From contig NZ_CP039456.1 of assembly GCF_006974145.1 (NCBI RefSeq), forward strand, positions 2,604,499 through 2,668,498: a DNA stretch of 64,000 nt, read 5' to 3'. Made by a program: the position numbers and the translations under genes. Under the pieces are notes generated by a model. The model saw nothing but the letters and a program-made list of their open reading frames with translations, was not told the DNA's origin and made no database searches. The stretch is from Changchengzhania lutea. Lineage in GTDB: Bacteria > Bacteroidota > Bacteroidia > Flavobacteriales > Flavobacteriaceae. Positions 16,838 to 24,019 of this stretch are shown in pieces. How positions within the stretch are numbered: the first letter of the stretch is position 1; the number at the start of each line of letters is the position of its first letter.

Positions 16838-17665
16838 ATGATAACAACGGTAGCTATACAAGGCGTCAAAGGATCATTTCACCATATTGTGTCACAACAA
16901 TATTTTGATGACTCTGTAAAACTTGTTGAATGTTTAACATTCGATAGGGTAGTGGACGCTTTAATTACTAAAGAAAGTGATGCTGCTATTATGGCTTTAG
17001 AAAACTCTATTGCTGGTTCTATTATTCCCAATTATGCCTTAATTGATAAATACGATTTACACGTTGTAGGAGAGCATTATTTGGATATTCAACACAATTT
17101 GATGGCGCTGCCAAATCAAGATATCGAATCTATTAAAGAGGTGTTTTCGCACCCTATGGCCTTATTACAATGTAAAGAATTTTTTAAGAATCACCCGCAT
17201 ATAAAACTGGTTGAGGATAAAGATACAGCGGAGGTCGCAGAGCGTATTCAAAAGCATAAGCTTAAAGGAGTTGGTGCCATAGCCAGTGTTATGGCTGCTG
17301 AGGTTTTTGATTTGGATATAATGGCAAAAAGTATTCAAACCATTAAGCATAATGAAACACGTTTTGCTATTGTGAAACGAACCAATTCTGAGATTCCAGA
17401 AAGCGAGATGACTAAGGCATCCATTAAATTTGAAACCGACCATAAGCGTGGAAGTTTAGCGGCTATTTTAAATGTGATGAGCGATTGTAAGCTAAACTTA
17501 ACAAAAATTCAATCATTACCTATCATAGAAACCCCGTGGAAGTACGCTTTTTTTGTGGATGTAACTTTTGAAAATTATACAGATTTTAAGAAGGCAAAAT
17601 CGATCATGAGTATTATGGGGGAAAGTTTTAAAGTATTGGGTGAATATAAAAATGCCAAGATATGA
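16838..17665 (+). CDS. pheA: Prephenate dehydratase
   Basis: Converts prephenate to phenylpyruvate. This 275-residue monofunctional enzyme has a periplasmic-binding-protein-like catalytic part (about residues 1-180: VAIQGVKGSFHHIVS, ALENSIAGSIIPNYALI, THxxA-like region AEVAERI, KHNETRFAIVKR). A C-terminal ACT domain (about 195-270) follows, with RGSLAAILNVMSDCKLNLTKIQSLPI for allosteric phenylalanine sensing. The usual ESRP motif reads QSLP here. The start codon lies directly after the attenuator U-tract with no Shine-Dalgarno sequence. It heads an operon with the aminotransferase, tyrA and DAHP synthase. Confidence 0.93.
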   Translation: MITTVAIQGVKGSFHHIVSQQYFDDSVKLVECLTFDRVVDALITKESDAAIMALENSIAGSIIPNYALIDKYDLHVVGEHYLDIQHNLMALPNQDIESIKEVFSHPMALLQCKEFFKNHPHIKLVEDKDTAEVAERIQKHKLKGVGAIASVMAAEVFDLDIMAKSIQTIKHNETRFAIVKRTNSEIPESEMTKASIKFETDHKRGSLAAILNVMSDCKLNLTKIQSLPIIETPWKYAFFVDVTFENYTDFKKAKSIMSIMGESFKVLGEYKNAKI

Positions 17666-18807
17666 TTGAGGTTGCTAATCGATTACATACCGTTGAAGAA
17701 TACTACTTTTCTAAAAAATTAAGAGAGGTTAATTTGCTTATTGCTAGTGGTAAACCTATTATAAATTTAGGCATTGGCAGTCCAGATTTGCAACCACCGC
17801 AAAAAGTGGTAGATGCTTTAGTGGAAGGTTTGTTAAGTCCTGTTGCCCATAAATACCAGAGTTATCAAGGTATTCCAGCATTGCGAGAAGCTATCACTGG
17901 TTTTTATAAAGAACATTACGCCGTTAATTTAAGCCCAAATACAGAAGTGCTGCCGTTAATGGGGAGTAAGGAAGGGATTATGCATATTTCTATGGCCTAT
18001 TTAAATGAGGGCGATGAAGTTTTAATTCCTAACCCTGGTTATCCAACTTACGAATCGGTTACAAAATTGGTGGGTGCTAAACCGGTATTTTACGAGCTGG
18101 ACGCAAAAAATAATTGGTTGCCAGATTTGAAAGTATTGGCACAGTTGGATTTAAGTCAAGTAAAGTTGATGTGGGTAAATTATCCGCATATGCCAACTGG
18201 AGCTAAGGCAACAGATAAGTTGTTTAAAGAATTGGTTGCATTCGCTAAAAAGCATCATATTTTAGTTGTCAATGACAACCCATATAGTTTTATTCTTAAC
18301 GAACCTCCAAAAAGCATTTTGAGTGTTGAAGGAGCTAAAGACGTTTGCTTAGAACTTAATTCGCTAAGTAAAACATTTAATATGGCGGGATGGCGCGTTG
18401 GTATGGTCGTAGGCAGTAGCGAGCATATTAGTAATATATTGAAAGTAAAAAGCAATATGGATTCAGGTATGTTTTATGGCATCCAAAAAGGTGCTGTTGA
18501 AGCATTAAAATGTTCTAAAATGTGGTTTGTAACTTTGAATAGTGTATATCAGCAACGTCGGAATTTGGTATGGCAGCTGGCTGATGCCTTAAATTGTACA
18601 TACGATAAGAAGGCTTCGGGGTTGTTTGTTTGGGCTAAATTACCAGCGTATCTAAAATCGGAAGAGTTTATAGATTTGGTGCTAAAGGAAAACCATATTT
18701 TCATAACACCGGGTACTATTTTTGGGAGCAAAGGAGAAGGCTATATTCGGTTTTCGTTATGTGCACAGACAGAAGATTTAGAAGAAGCGATAGCTAGGGT
18801 GAAATGA
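17662..18807 (+). CDS. PLP-dependent class I/II aminotransferase (aromatic operon)
   Basis: The 381-residue fold-type I aminotransferase shows GIGSPDLQPP (about residues 38-47), the phosphate-binding region LMGSKEGIM, NPGYPTYES, WVNYPHMPTGA, and the PLP lysine in SLSKTFNMAGWRVGM. It overlaps pheA by 4 bases (ATGA), so it is translationally coupled. In this operon the likely reaction is transamination of phenylpyruvate and 4-hydroxyphenylpyruvate to Phe and Tyr. That substrate choice is inferred from context, because the sequence family also includes aspartate and LL-diaminopimelate aminotransferases. Confidence 0.85.
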   Translation: MIEVANRLHTVEEYYFSKKLREVNLLIASGKPIINLGIGSPDLQPPQKVVDALVEGLLSPVAHKYQSYQGIPALREAITGFYKEHYAVNLSPNTEVLPLMGSKEGIMHISMAYLNEGDEVLIPNPGYPTYESVTKLVGAKPVFYELDAKNNWLPDLKVLAQLDLSQVKLMWVNYPHMPTGAKATDKLFKELVAFAKKHHILVVNDNPYSFILNEPPKSILSVEGAKDVCLELNSLSKTFNMAGWRVGMVVGSSEHISNILKVKSNMDSGMFYGIQKGAVEALKCSKMWFVTLNSVYQQRRNLVWQLADALNCTYDKKASGLFVWAKLPAYLKSEEFIDLVLKENHIFITPGTIFGSKGEGYIRFSLCAQTEDLEEAIARVK

Positions 18808-18826
18808 TTAGACAGTTGGCAGTAGA

Positions 18827-18843
18827 CAGTTTTCAGTCGCAGT
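18827..18843. repeat. Dispersed repeat CAGTTTTCAGTCGCAGT, copy 1
   Basis: The 17 bases are identical to 22609-22625. Flanking bases (ACAGTTGGCAGTAGACAGT) continue the CAGT-type repetition. It begins about 20 bases after the aminotransferase stop. The same type of repeat follows rsgA. Confidence 0.75.
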
Positions 18844-18903
18844 TGCAGTGAGTACAGAAAGCAAATAAATAATAAACATAAGTATTCCCCATAATAGTTT
18901 TAT

Positions 18904-18926
18904 CTCCTTTGGAGAAGGCTAGGGAG
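18904..18926. repeat. Degenerate CTCCTTTGGAG...AGGGAG repeat before tyrA
   Basis: CTCC-TTT-GGAG followed by AAGGCTAGGGAG resembles the fuller repeat at 8313-8340. Its purine-rich end (AGGGAGAGAGAGAA) runs into the tyrA ATG at 18935 and may act as a ribosome-binding sequence. Confidence 0.55.
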
Positions 18927-18934
18927 AGAGAGAA

Positions 18935-19786
18935 ATGAAAAATATATATGTCATAGGAGTTGGATTAATTGGCGGGAGTCTGGCGTTGGACTTTAAAAAG
19001 CTGGACAAGGACATCTGTGTTTATGGAATAGACCATAACAACACGCATTTAGATGAGGCAATCACTCTAAACGTTATAGATAAGAAGGCGGAATTAGAGG
19101 ATATTAAAAATGCAGATTTGGTCATTTTGTCAATTCCTGTAGATGCTTCAGTAACTATGATTACAGATGTGTTAGACCAAATTTCGGATAATACTTTGGT
19201 TATAGATGTGGGCTCTACAAAGAGGGATATATGCAAAGCGACAGAAAATCATCCAAACAGGCGTAATTTTTTAGCGATGCATCCCATTGCAGGAACCGAG
19301 TTTTCTGGACCAAAAGCGGCTATTCATGGCCTATTTCAAAATAAAACGAACATCATTTGTGAGGTCGAAGAAACAGCGTTTACATTGCAAGAAACCGCAT
19401 TAAAAATGTTTTCTCAAATAGGAATGCGTATTCGGTATATGAACCCTAAAGCACACGATAAGCATATTGCCTATGTGTCACATTTATCTCACATTAGTTC
19501 ATTTATGTTAGGTAAAACGGTGATTGAAAAGGAGAAAAACGAACGTGATATATTCGATATGGCGGGGAGTGGATTTGCTTCTACCGTGCGTTTAGCAAAA
19601 AGTTCCCCAGAGATGTGGACACCCATTTTTAAACAGAATAAAGAGAACGTTATTGAAACTTTGGAAGAGTATATTGTGAATCTGACGCATTTTAAAGAGT
19701 TGATGAAAGCGGACAATTTTGAAGCCATTTTTAACGACATGAAAAACACCAATCATATAAAAGATATTTTAAAAGGAATTGCTTAA
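18935..19786 (+). CDS. tyrA: Prephenate dehydrogenase
   Basis: The 283-residue NAD-dependent enzyme oxidatively decarboxylates prephenate to 4-hydroxyphenylpyruvate, the tyrosine branch. A Rossmann motif, IGVGLIGGSLALDF, lies at residues 7-20. The catalytic region contains DVGSTKRDI and FLAMHPIAGTEFSGPKAA (about 112-129) with the conserved His. HIAYVSHLSHISSFML and SGFASTVRLAKSSPEMW follow. No ACT or chorismate mutase domain is attached; the mutase activity is fused to the next gene. A 127-base repeat-containing gap separates it from the aminotransferase, yet direction and pathway place it in the same operon. Confidence 0.92.
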   Translation: MKNIYVIGVGLIGGSLALDFKKLDKDICVYGIDHNNTHLDEAITLNVIDKKAELEDIKNADLVILSIPVDASVTMITDVLDQISDNTLVIDVGSTKRDICKATENHPNRRNFLAMHPIAGTEFSGPKAAIHGLFQNKTNIICEVEETAFTLQETALKMFSQIGMRIRYMNPKAHDKHIAYVSHLSHISSFMLGKTVIEKEKNERDIFDMAGSGFASTVRLAKSSPEMWTPIFKQNKENVIETLEEYIVNLTHFKELMKADNFEAIFNDMKNTNHIKDILKGIA

Positions 19787-19797
19787 GTAGTAAAATT

Positions 19798-20880
19798 ATG
19801 GAGAACAAGAAAGAATTAGGAAATTGGTTAAATGATTTAAAATTAAATCATCCTTTGGTTATTGCAGGACCATGCAGTGCCGAAACAGAAGAACAAGTGT
19901 TAAAAATAGCCCATGCGCTAAAAGATACCGATGTGAGTTACTTTAGGGCAGGTATTTGGAAACCTAGAACCCGCCCAGGCATGTTTGAAGGTGTTGGTGC
20001 TTTAGGCCTAAAATGGTTGCAAAAAGTTAAGTCAGAAACAGGCATGAAAACGGCAACAGAAGTCGCTAATGCTGCGCATGTTAAATTGGCTTTAGAGCAT
20101 GATATTGATTTATTATGGATTGGAGCACGATCTACAGTGAGCCCGTTTATTGTTCAAGAAATAGCAGATGCTTTAAAGGGCACTGACAAAGTGGTTTTAG
20201 TGAAAAATCCAGTTAATCCAGATTTACCATTGTGGTTAGGTGCCATAGAACGTTTGGCTACTGCGGATATTAATAAATTGGGTGTGATTCACAGAGGTTT
20301 TTCTACCTACGAAAAAACAAAATACAGAAATAATCCAGAGTGGCAAATAGCGATTGAGTTGCAGACAAAATTTCCAGATTTGCCTATTATCAACGATCCA
20401 TCACATATTACAGGTAAAAGGGATATGATTTTAGATGTGTCGCAAACCGCATTGGATTTGAATTTTGATGGCTTAATGATCGAGACCCATTATGATCCAG
20501 AAAATGCATGGAGTGATGCTGCACAACAAGTGACACCAGATAGTTTAATTCAAATTATGAAAGATTTAAGAATTAGAAAAGAAACCGATTCTGAAGCAGA
20601 ATATAACAATGCACTGAATAATTTAAGAGCCCAAATAGACGTGGTCGATAATCAGATTATTGATTTGTTAGGGAAACGAATGAAAGCTGCCGACGGTATT
20701 GGCGTCCTTAAAAAACAAAAAAACGTAGCGGTACTTCAAAGCAAACGTTGGAATGAAATATTAGGGAATATGGTTTTAGAAGGCAATCATAGAGGTCTTA
20801 GTGAAGAATTTATATTACGAATGTTTAAAGCCATTCATCAAGAATCCATCAATCATCAAGAAAAGATTATAAATGGATAA
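19798..20880 (+). CDS. Bifunctional DAHP synthase / chorismate mutase (type II)
   Basis: The 360-residue protein joins a 3-deoxy-7-phosphoheptulonate synthase (about residues 1-255: VIAGPCSAETEEQ, RAGIWKPRTRPG, DLLWIGARSTVSPF, VLVKNPVNPD, GVIHRGFSTYEKTKYRN, PIINDPSHITGKRD, GLMIETHYDPENAWSDA) to a C-terminal AroQ-type chorismate mutase (about 270-355: LRAQIDVVDNQIIDLLGKRMKAADGIG, and SEEFILRMFKAIHQESI). It therefore covers the entry of the shikimate pathway and the committed Phe/Tyr step. It starts 11 bases after tyrA and closes the operon before a strong terminator. Fusion of this kind is common in Bacteroidota. Confidence 0.94.
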   Translation: MENKKELGNWLNDLKLNHPLVIAGPCSAETEEQVLKIAHALKDTDVSYFRAGIWKPRTRPGMFEGVGALGLKWLQKVKSETGMKTATEVANAAHVKLALEHDIDLLWIGARSTVSPFIVQEIADALKGTDKVVLVKNPVNPDLPLWLGAIERLATADINKLGVIHRGFSTYEKTKYRNNPEWQIAIELQTKFPDLPIINDPSHITGKRDMILDVSQTALDLNFDGLMIETHYDPENAWSDAAQQVTPDSLIQIMKDLRIRKETDSEAEYNNALNNLRAQIDVVDNQIIDLLGKRMKAADGIGVLKKQKNVAVLQSKRWNEILGNMVLEGNHRGLSEEFILRMFKAIHQESINHQEKIING

Positions 20881-20881
20881 C

Positions 20882-20911
20882 AAAAAAGGCTCGCAATTGC
20901 GAGCCTTTTTT
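20882..20911. terminator. Bidirectional terminator between the aromatic operon and a convergent gene
   Basis: A perfect palindrome with arms GGCTCGCAA / TTGCGAGCC (20888-20905) is flanked by six A and six T bases. It can end transcription from both sides. Confidence 0.9.
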
Positions 20912-20929
20912 GTTATCCATTAAGGGTAT

Positions 20930-21571
20930 TTATTTTGTGTAAGGTATGCGTCGTGAAACCTTTCGCATTAAAACATTGATTAGATCTTGAGCATCCGTCC
21001 CTATGGATCCTTTTATCTTTTTTAAATAATTAACAACTAATTCATCATCAGTAGTGCTGGTAAAGTCCATGTTCATTGTTGCCGTATTCGTCGCAAACAT
21101 ACCTCCGGTTAGCACAGCAAGTCCGATAGCGGCACCGTTAGACATCGGCTTACTGGTCTCATAACTACCGGTAATTATAGTTTCGACACCAAGTATTTCA
21201 CCCAATTCACTAGGTAGATATTCGTCATAAGAATGAATATCAATGCCGTTCTTTTTCAATAAAGCATTTGTTCTAGAAGGGTTTTGTATATCCACTAATA
21301 AAGTGCCTCTTTTTTTTCTAGTCAAGAACCAAGAGTGCATGCCTTTTTGAATGTCTAAAGCTTCATTTTTGCCCATTTCAACAATTTGTTCGGGAGTAAA
21401 ACCTTTCAGTTCTTTCGGTCTTAATTTTACCTGAACTTTCATAGGTAAGATGGCAATGGTCTTCGTATTTGCAACATAATTATCGGCATCAGGATGAACG
21501 TATAATTTCGTTTGTGCACTCAGGCTAAACATAATTGAAAATAGGAAAACAAACGGTAGTAATCTTTTCAT
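20930..21571 (-). CDS. Exported protein of unknown function, possible CsgG/LpoB-like fold
   Basis: The 213-residue protein has a signal peptide (MKRLLPFVFLFSIMFSLSAQ). A mixed alpha-beta body follows with TKTIAILPMKVQVKLRPKE (about residues 36-54), a central TNALLKKNGIDIHSYDEYLPSELGEILGVETIITGSYETSKP (about 102-143), a Gly/Ala-rich stretch (NGAAIGLAVLTGG), and a basic C-terminus. The pattern of a beta strand AILP, a helix, then GVETIITGSYE recalls periplasmic CsgG/LpoB/TolB-N-like domains. This is only a weak resemblance. It is convergent with the aromatic operon and diverges from rsgA. No enzymatic motif is visible. Confidence 0.6.
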   Translation of the reverse strand: MKRLLPFVFLFSIMFSLSAQTKLYVHPDADNYVANTKTIAILPMKVQVKLRPKELKGFTPEQIVEMGKNEALDIQKGMHSWFLTRKKRGTLLVDIQNPSRTNALLKKNGIDIHSYDEYLPSELGEILGVETIITGSYETSKPMSNGAAIGLAVLTGGMFATNTATMNMDFTSTTDDELVVNYLKKIKGSIGTDAQDLINVLMRKVSRRIPYTK

Positions 21572-21640
21572 GTGTTTGGGTTTTTAAAATTAAGGAGCTA
21601 ATATAAACTTATTCTTACATATTTAATTCTTTTTTTACTT

Positions 21641-21648
21641 TACTTTTG
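21641..21648 (+). promoter_or_regulatory. rsgA: rsgA promoter -7 box TACTTTTG
   Basis: TACTTTTG matches TAnnTTTG and lies 9 bases before the rsgA ATG, implying an almost leaderless transcript. Confidence 0.5.
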
Positions 21649-21656
21649 AAAAAATT

Positions 21657-22607
21657 ATGACAGGACACGTTTATAAATCTACAGGAAGCTGGTACACAGT
21701 TAAAACCGAATTGGGGACAACTTACGAATGTCGAATAAAAGGCAAGTTTCGCCTTAAAGGCATTAAAAGCACGAACCCCATAGCGGTTGGCGATATTGTG
21801 GATTTTGAATTGGAAACCGATAATAATCAAGAATCTGGTGTTATTCATCATATTCATGATCGTCGAAATTATATTGTTAGAAAGTCGGTGAATCTTTCCA
21901 AACAAACCCATATCATTTCAGCCAATATAGATCAGGTGTTTTTGATGATTACTATTAATAACCCGCCCACTTTAACCAGTTTTATCGATCGGTTTTTAGT
22001 CACTGCTAATGCATATGCCATAAAAACGGTTTTGCTGTTTAATAAGATTGATACCTATGATGAGAACACGCTTAATGAGGTAAAATATCTGGCTCATATG
22101 TATCGTAAAATTGGTTATGAATGCATTGGCGTTTCTGCACAAACAGGTAAAAATGTAGATAAAGTGAAAGCTTTAATGAAAGATACTGTTAGTATGTTTG
22201 CTGGTCATTCTGGTGTTGGTAAATCGACGCTTGTTAATGCCATAGAACCTGGGTTAAATATCAAGACAAAGGAAATTTCTACACAACATATGCAAGGGCA
22301 ACATACCACTACTTTTGCTGAAATGTTCGATTTGGGATTTGGGGCAAAAATTATTGATACCCCTGGAATTAAAGGTTTTGGGGTGGTTGATATGGAAAAA
22401 GAAGAAGTAGGCGATTATTTTCCAGAATTCTTTGCTTTAAAGCAAGACTGCAAATTTAATAATTGCATGCATGTTCAAGAACCAAGCTGTGCCGTAAAGG
22501 AAGCATTGGATAATGATGAGATTGCATTTTCTAGATACAGAAGTTACCTTCAGATTATTGAAGGTGAAGATGAGCACTTTCGGACTGATATTTGGGAAAA
22601 GGAGTAA
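21657..22607 (+). CDS. rsgA: Ribosome small subunit-dependent GTPase A
   Basis: The 316-residue circularly permuted GTPase assists late 30S subunit maturation. An N-terminal OB domain (TGHVYKSTGSWYTVKTELGTTYECRIKGKFR, residues 2-32) precedes a GTPase domain with motif order G4 (LFNKIDTY, about 128-135), G1 (GHSGVGKSTLVNAI, about 183-196), G2/G3 (HTTTFAEMF and IDTPGIKGFG, about 219-244). The C-terminal zinc-binding module is CKFNNCMHVQEPSCAVKEAL (about 263-282). All expected elements are intact. The gene is followed after a 90-base repeat-bearing spacer by dtd. Confidence 0.95.
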   Translation: MTGHVYKSTGSWYTVKTELGTTYECRIKGKFRLKGIKSTNPIAVGDIVDFELETDNNQESGVIHHIHDRRNYIVRKSVNLSKQTHIISANIDQVFLMITINNPPTLTSFIDRFLVTANAYAIKTVLLFNKIDTYDENTLNEVKYLAHMYRKIGYECIGVSAQTGKNVDKVKALMKDTVSMFAGHSGVGKSTLVNAIEPGLNIKTKEISTQHMQGQHTTTFAEMFDLGFGAKIIDTPGIKGFGVVDMEKEEVGDYFPEFFALKQDCKFNNCMHVQEPSCAVKEALDNDEIAFSRYRSYLQIIEGEDEHFRTDIWEKE

Positions 22608-22608
22608 C

Positions 22609-22625
22609 CAGTTTTCAGTCGCAGT
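22609..22625. repeat. Dispersed repeat CAGTTTTCAGTCGCAGT, copy 2
   Basis: Identical over 17 bases to 18827-18843. It lies directly after the rsgA stop and before a second, G-rich repeat that reaches the dtd start. Confidence 0.75.
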
Positions 22626-22672
22626 ATTCAGTCTTTAAACTTTTTCGAAATTTGAAGTTAATAAAAATTAAT

Positions 22673-22695
22673 GTCCCCTTCGGGGATTTAGGGGG
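22673..22695. repeat. TCCCC-TTC-GGGGA repeat with G-rich tail before dtd
   Basis: TCCCC/GGGGA hairpin arms are followed by TTTAGGGGGA, abutting the dtd ATG at 22697. It is similar in design to the repeats at 8313-8340 and 18904-18926. Confidence 0.6.
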
Positions 22696-22696
22696 A

Positions 22697-23149
22697 ATGA
22701 AAGTTGTTATTCAAAGGGTGTCTAGCGCAAGTGTTATAATTGAAGGGGTAAAGGTCGCTTCAATTTCAAAGGGGCTATTAATTTTGTTAGGAATTGTTGA
22801 TGAGGATGCCCAAGAAGACATTAATTGGCTATCTAATAAAATAGTGAATCTTCGCGTTGTTGGAGATGAAAATGGTGTGATGAACGCATCAATAAAAGAC
22901 ATGGATGGTGATATTATAGTAGTCAGCCAGTTTACGTTGCATGCTTCCACAAAAAAGGGAAATAGACCGAGCTACATTAAGGCTGCAAAACCAGATATAG
23001 CCGTTCCGCTCTATAATAATTTTATTTCAACATTAGAGTCAGATTTAGGGAAAGCTATCAAAACGGGTAAATTTGGCGCAGATATGAAAGTAGATTTAAT
23101 TAATGATGGGCCAGTTACTATTATTATAGATTCAAAAAATAAAGTATAG
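22697..23149 (+). CDS. dtd: D-aminoacyl-tRNA deacylase
   Basis: The 150-residue enzyme cleaves D-amino acids from mischarged tRNA. It begins MKVVIQRVSSASV, has the active-site motif VVSQFTLHASTKKGNRPSYIKAA (about residues 75-97), and ends in FGADMKVDLINDGPVTIIID, all diagnostic of Dtd. The ATG at 22697 fits the family start. An in-frame ATG at 22592 would add 35 unrelated residues read through the repeat spacer, so it is rejected. The stop overlaps the GTG start of the next gene. Confidence 0.95.
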   Translation: MKVVIQRVSSASVIIEGVKVASISKGLLILLGIVDEDAQEDINWLSNKIVNLRVVGDENGVMNASIKDMDGDIIVVSQFTLHASTKKGNRPSYIKAAKPDIAVPLYNNFISTLESDLGKAIKTGKFGADMKVDLINDGPVTIIIDSKNKV

Positions 23150-23694
23150 TGGCATCTATATTTGGTCATAGTGTTGTTGGATTTACATTAACAAAAATTA
23201 TCGATTCAAAGAACACAAAATGGTTATTACTCGCCGCCATTTTTTCAACCGTTCTCCCAGATTTTGATGTTATAGCGTTTAATTTCGGAATCCCTTATGA
23301 ACATCCTTTGGGGCATCGCGGATTTTCGCATGCCATACTCTTCGCATTATTATGGGCATTACTCCTAATGTTTACCATCGGGAGAAAAAGCAAATTCATG
23401 TGGTTTTGGGTTATCTTTTTATCTACTATATCACACGGCGTATTAGATGCTATGACCACAGGCGGCATGGGCGTTGGCTTTTTTGTTCCGTTTATTAATG
23501 ATAGGTTTTTCTTTCCGTTTAGAGATATTGTAGTTTCACCAATTGGGTTAAGGGAATTCTTTTCGACCTGGGGTTTAAGGGTGCTTTTAAGTGAACTTAA
23601 ATATATCGTTTTGCCATGCGTTCTGATTTTAGTACTTTGGCAATTCAAAAAAAAATTATATGAACATTCAAAACGCACAACAGGCAGTAGATGA
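23149..23694 (+). CDS. Membrane-bound metal-dependent hydrolase, YdjM/DUF457-like
   Basis: The 181-residue protein starts at a GTG that shares its first base with the dtd stop (TAGTG). It shows HSVVGFTL, a metal-binding DFDVIAF, HRGFSHAILFAL and SHGVLDAMTTGG, motifs of the inner-membrane YdjM-type putative hydrolases. Several hydrophobic segments lie at about residues 24-42, 62-78, 83-98 and 150-165. The acting substrate is unknown. It sits in a tight run dtd / this gene / mazG-like with short overlaps. Confidence 0.8.
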   Translation: MASIFGHSVVGFTLTKIIDSKNTKWLLLAAIFSTVLPDFDVIAFNFGIPYEHPLGHRGFSHAILFALLWALLLMFTIGRKSKFMWFWVIFLSTISHGVLDAMTTGGMGVGFFVPFINDRFFFPFRDIVVSPIGLREFFSTWGLRVLLSELKYIVLPCVLILVLWQFKKKLYEHSKRTTGSR

Positions 23695-23986
23695 TTGGAT
23701 TAAGGAACACGGGGTTCGGTATTTCAATGAACTCACTAACATGGCGCAACTTACAGAGGAAGTGGGTGAAGTAGCACGTATTATTGCTAGACGCTATGGG
23801 GAGCAGAGCGAAAAAGAAAGTGATAAGGATAAAGACCTTGGTGAAGAATTGGCCGATGTACTTTTTGTGGTGTTGTGTTTAGCAAATCAAACCGGTGTAG
23901 ATTTACAAGCCGCATTTGATAAGAGAATGGACAAGAAGGCAAAACGGGACCATGATAGACATCATAATAACGAAAAATTAAAGTAA
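23660..23986 (+). CDS. MazG-like nucleotide pyrophosphohydrolase
   Basis: The 108-residue all-helical protein contains LTEEVGEVARIIARRYGE (residues about 31-48) and DLGEELADVLFVVLCLANQTGVDL (about 60-83). These are the E-E-x-x-E and E-x-x-D metal sites of the MazG/dUTPase superfamily. It probably hydrolyses non-canonical or excess NTPs. It overlaps the membrane hydrolase by 35 bases. Single-domain length suggests the short MazG type rather than the duplicated E. coli form. Confidence 0.85.
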   Translation: MNIQNAQQAVDDWIKEHGVRYFNELTNMAQLTEEVGEVARIIARRYGEQSEKESDKDKDLGEELADVLFVVLCLANQTGVDLQAAFDKRMDKKAKRDHDRHHNNEKLK

Positions 23987-23991
23987 ATTTG
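23984..23991 (+). promoter_or_regulatory. aroA: Candidate aroA -7 box TAAATTTG
   Basis: TAAATTTG overlaps the mazG-like stop codon and lies 28 bases before the aroA start. Confidence 0.35.
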
Positions 23992-24019
23992 CAAGCTTTA
24001 GAAAGCAAGATACTTTACC

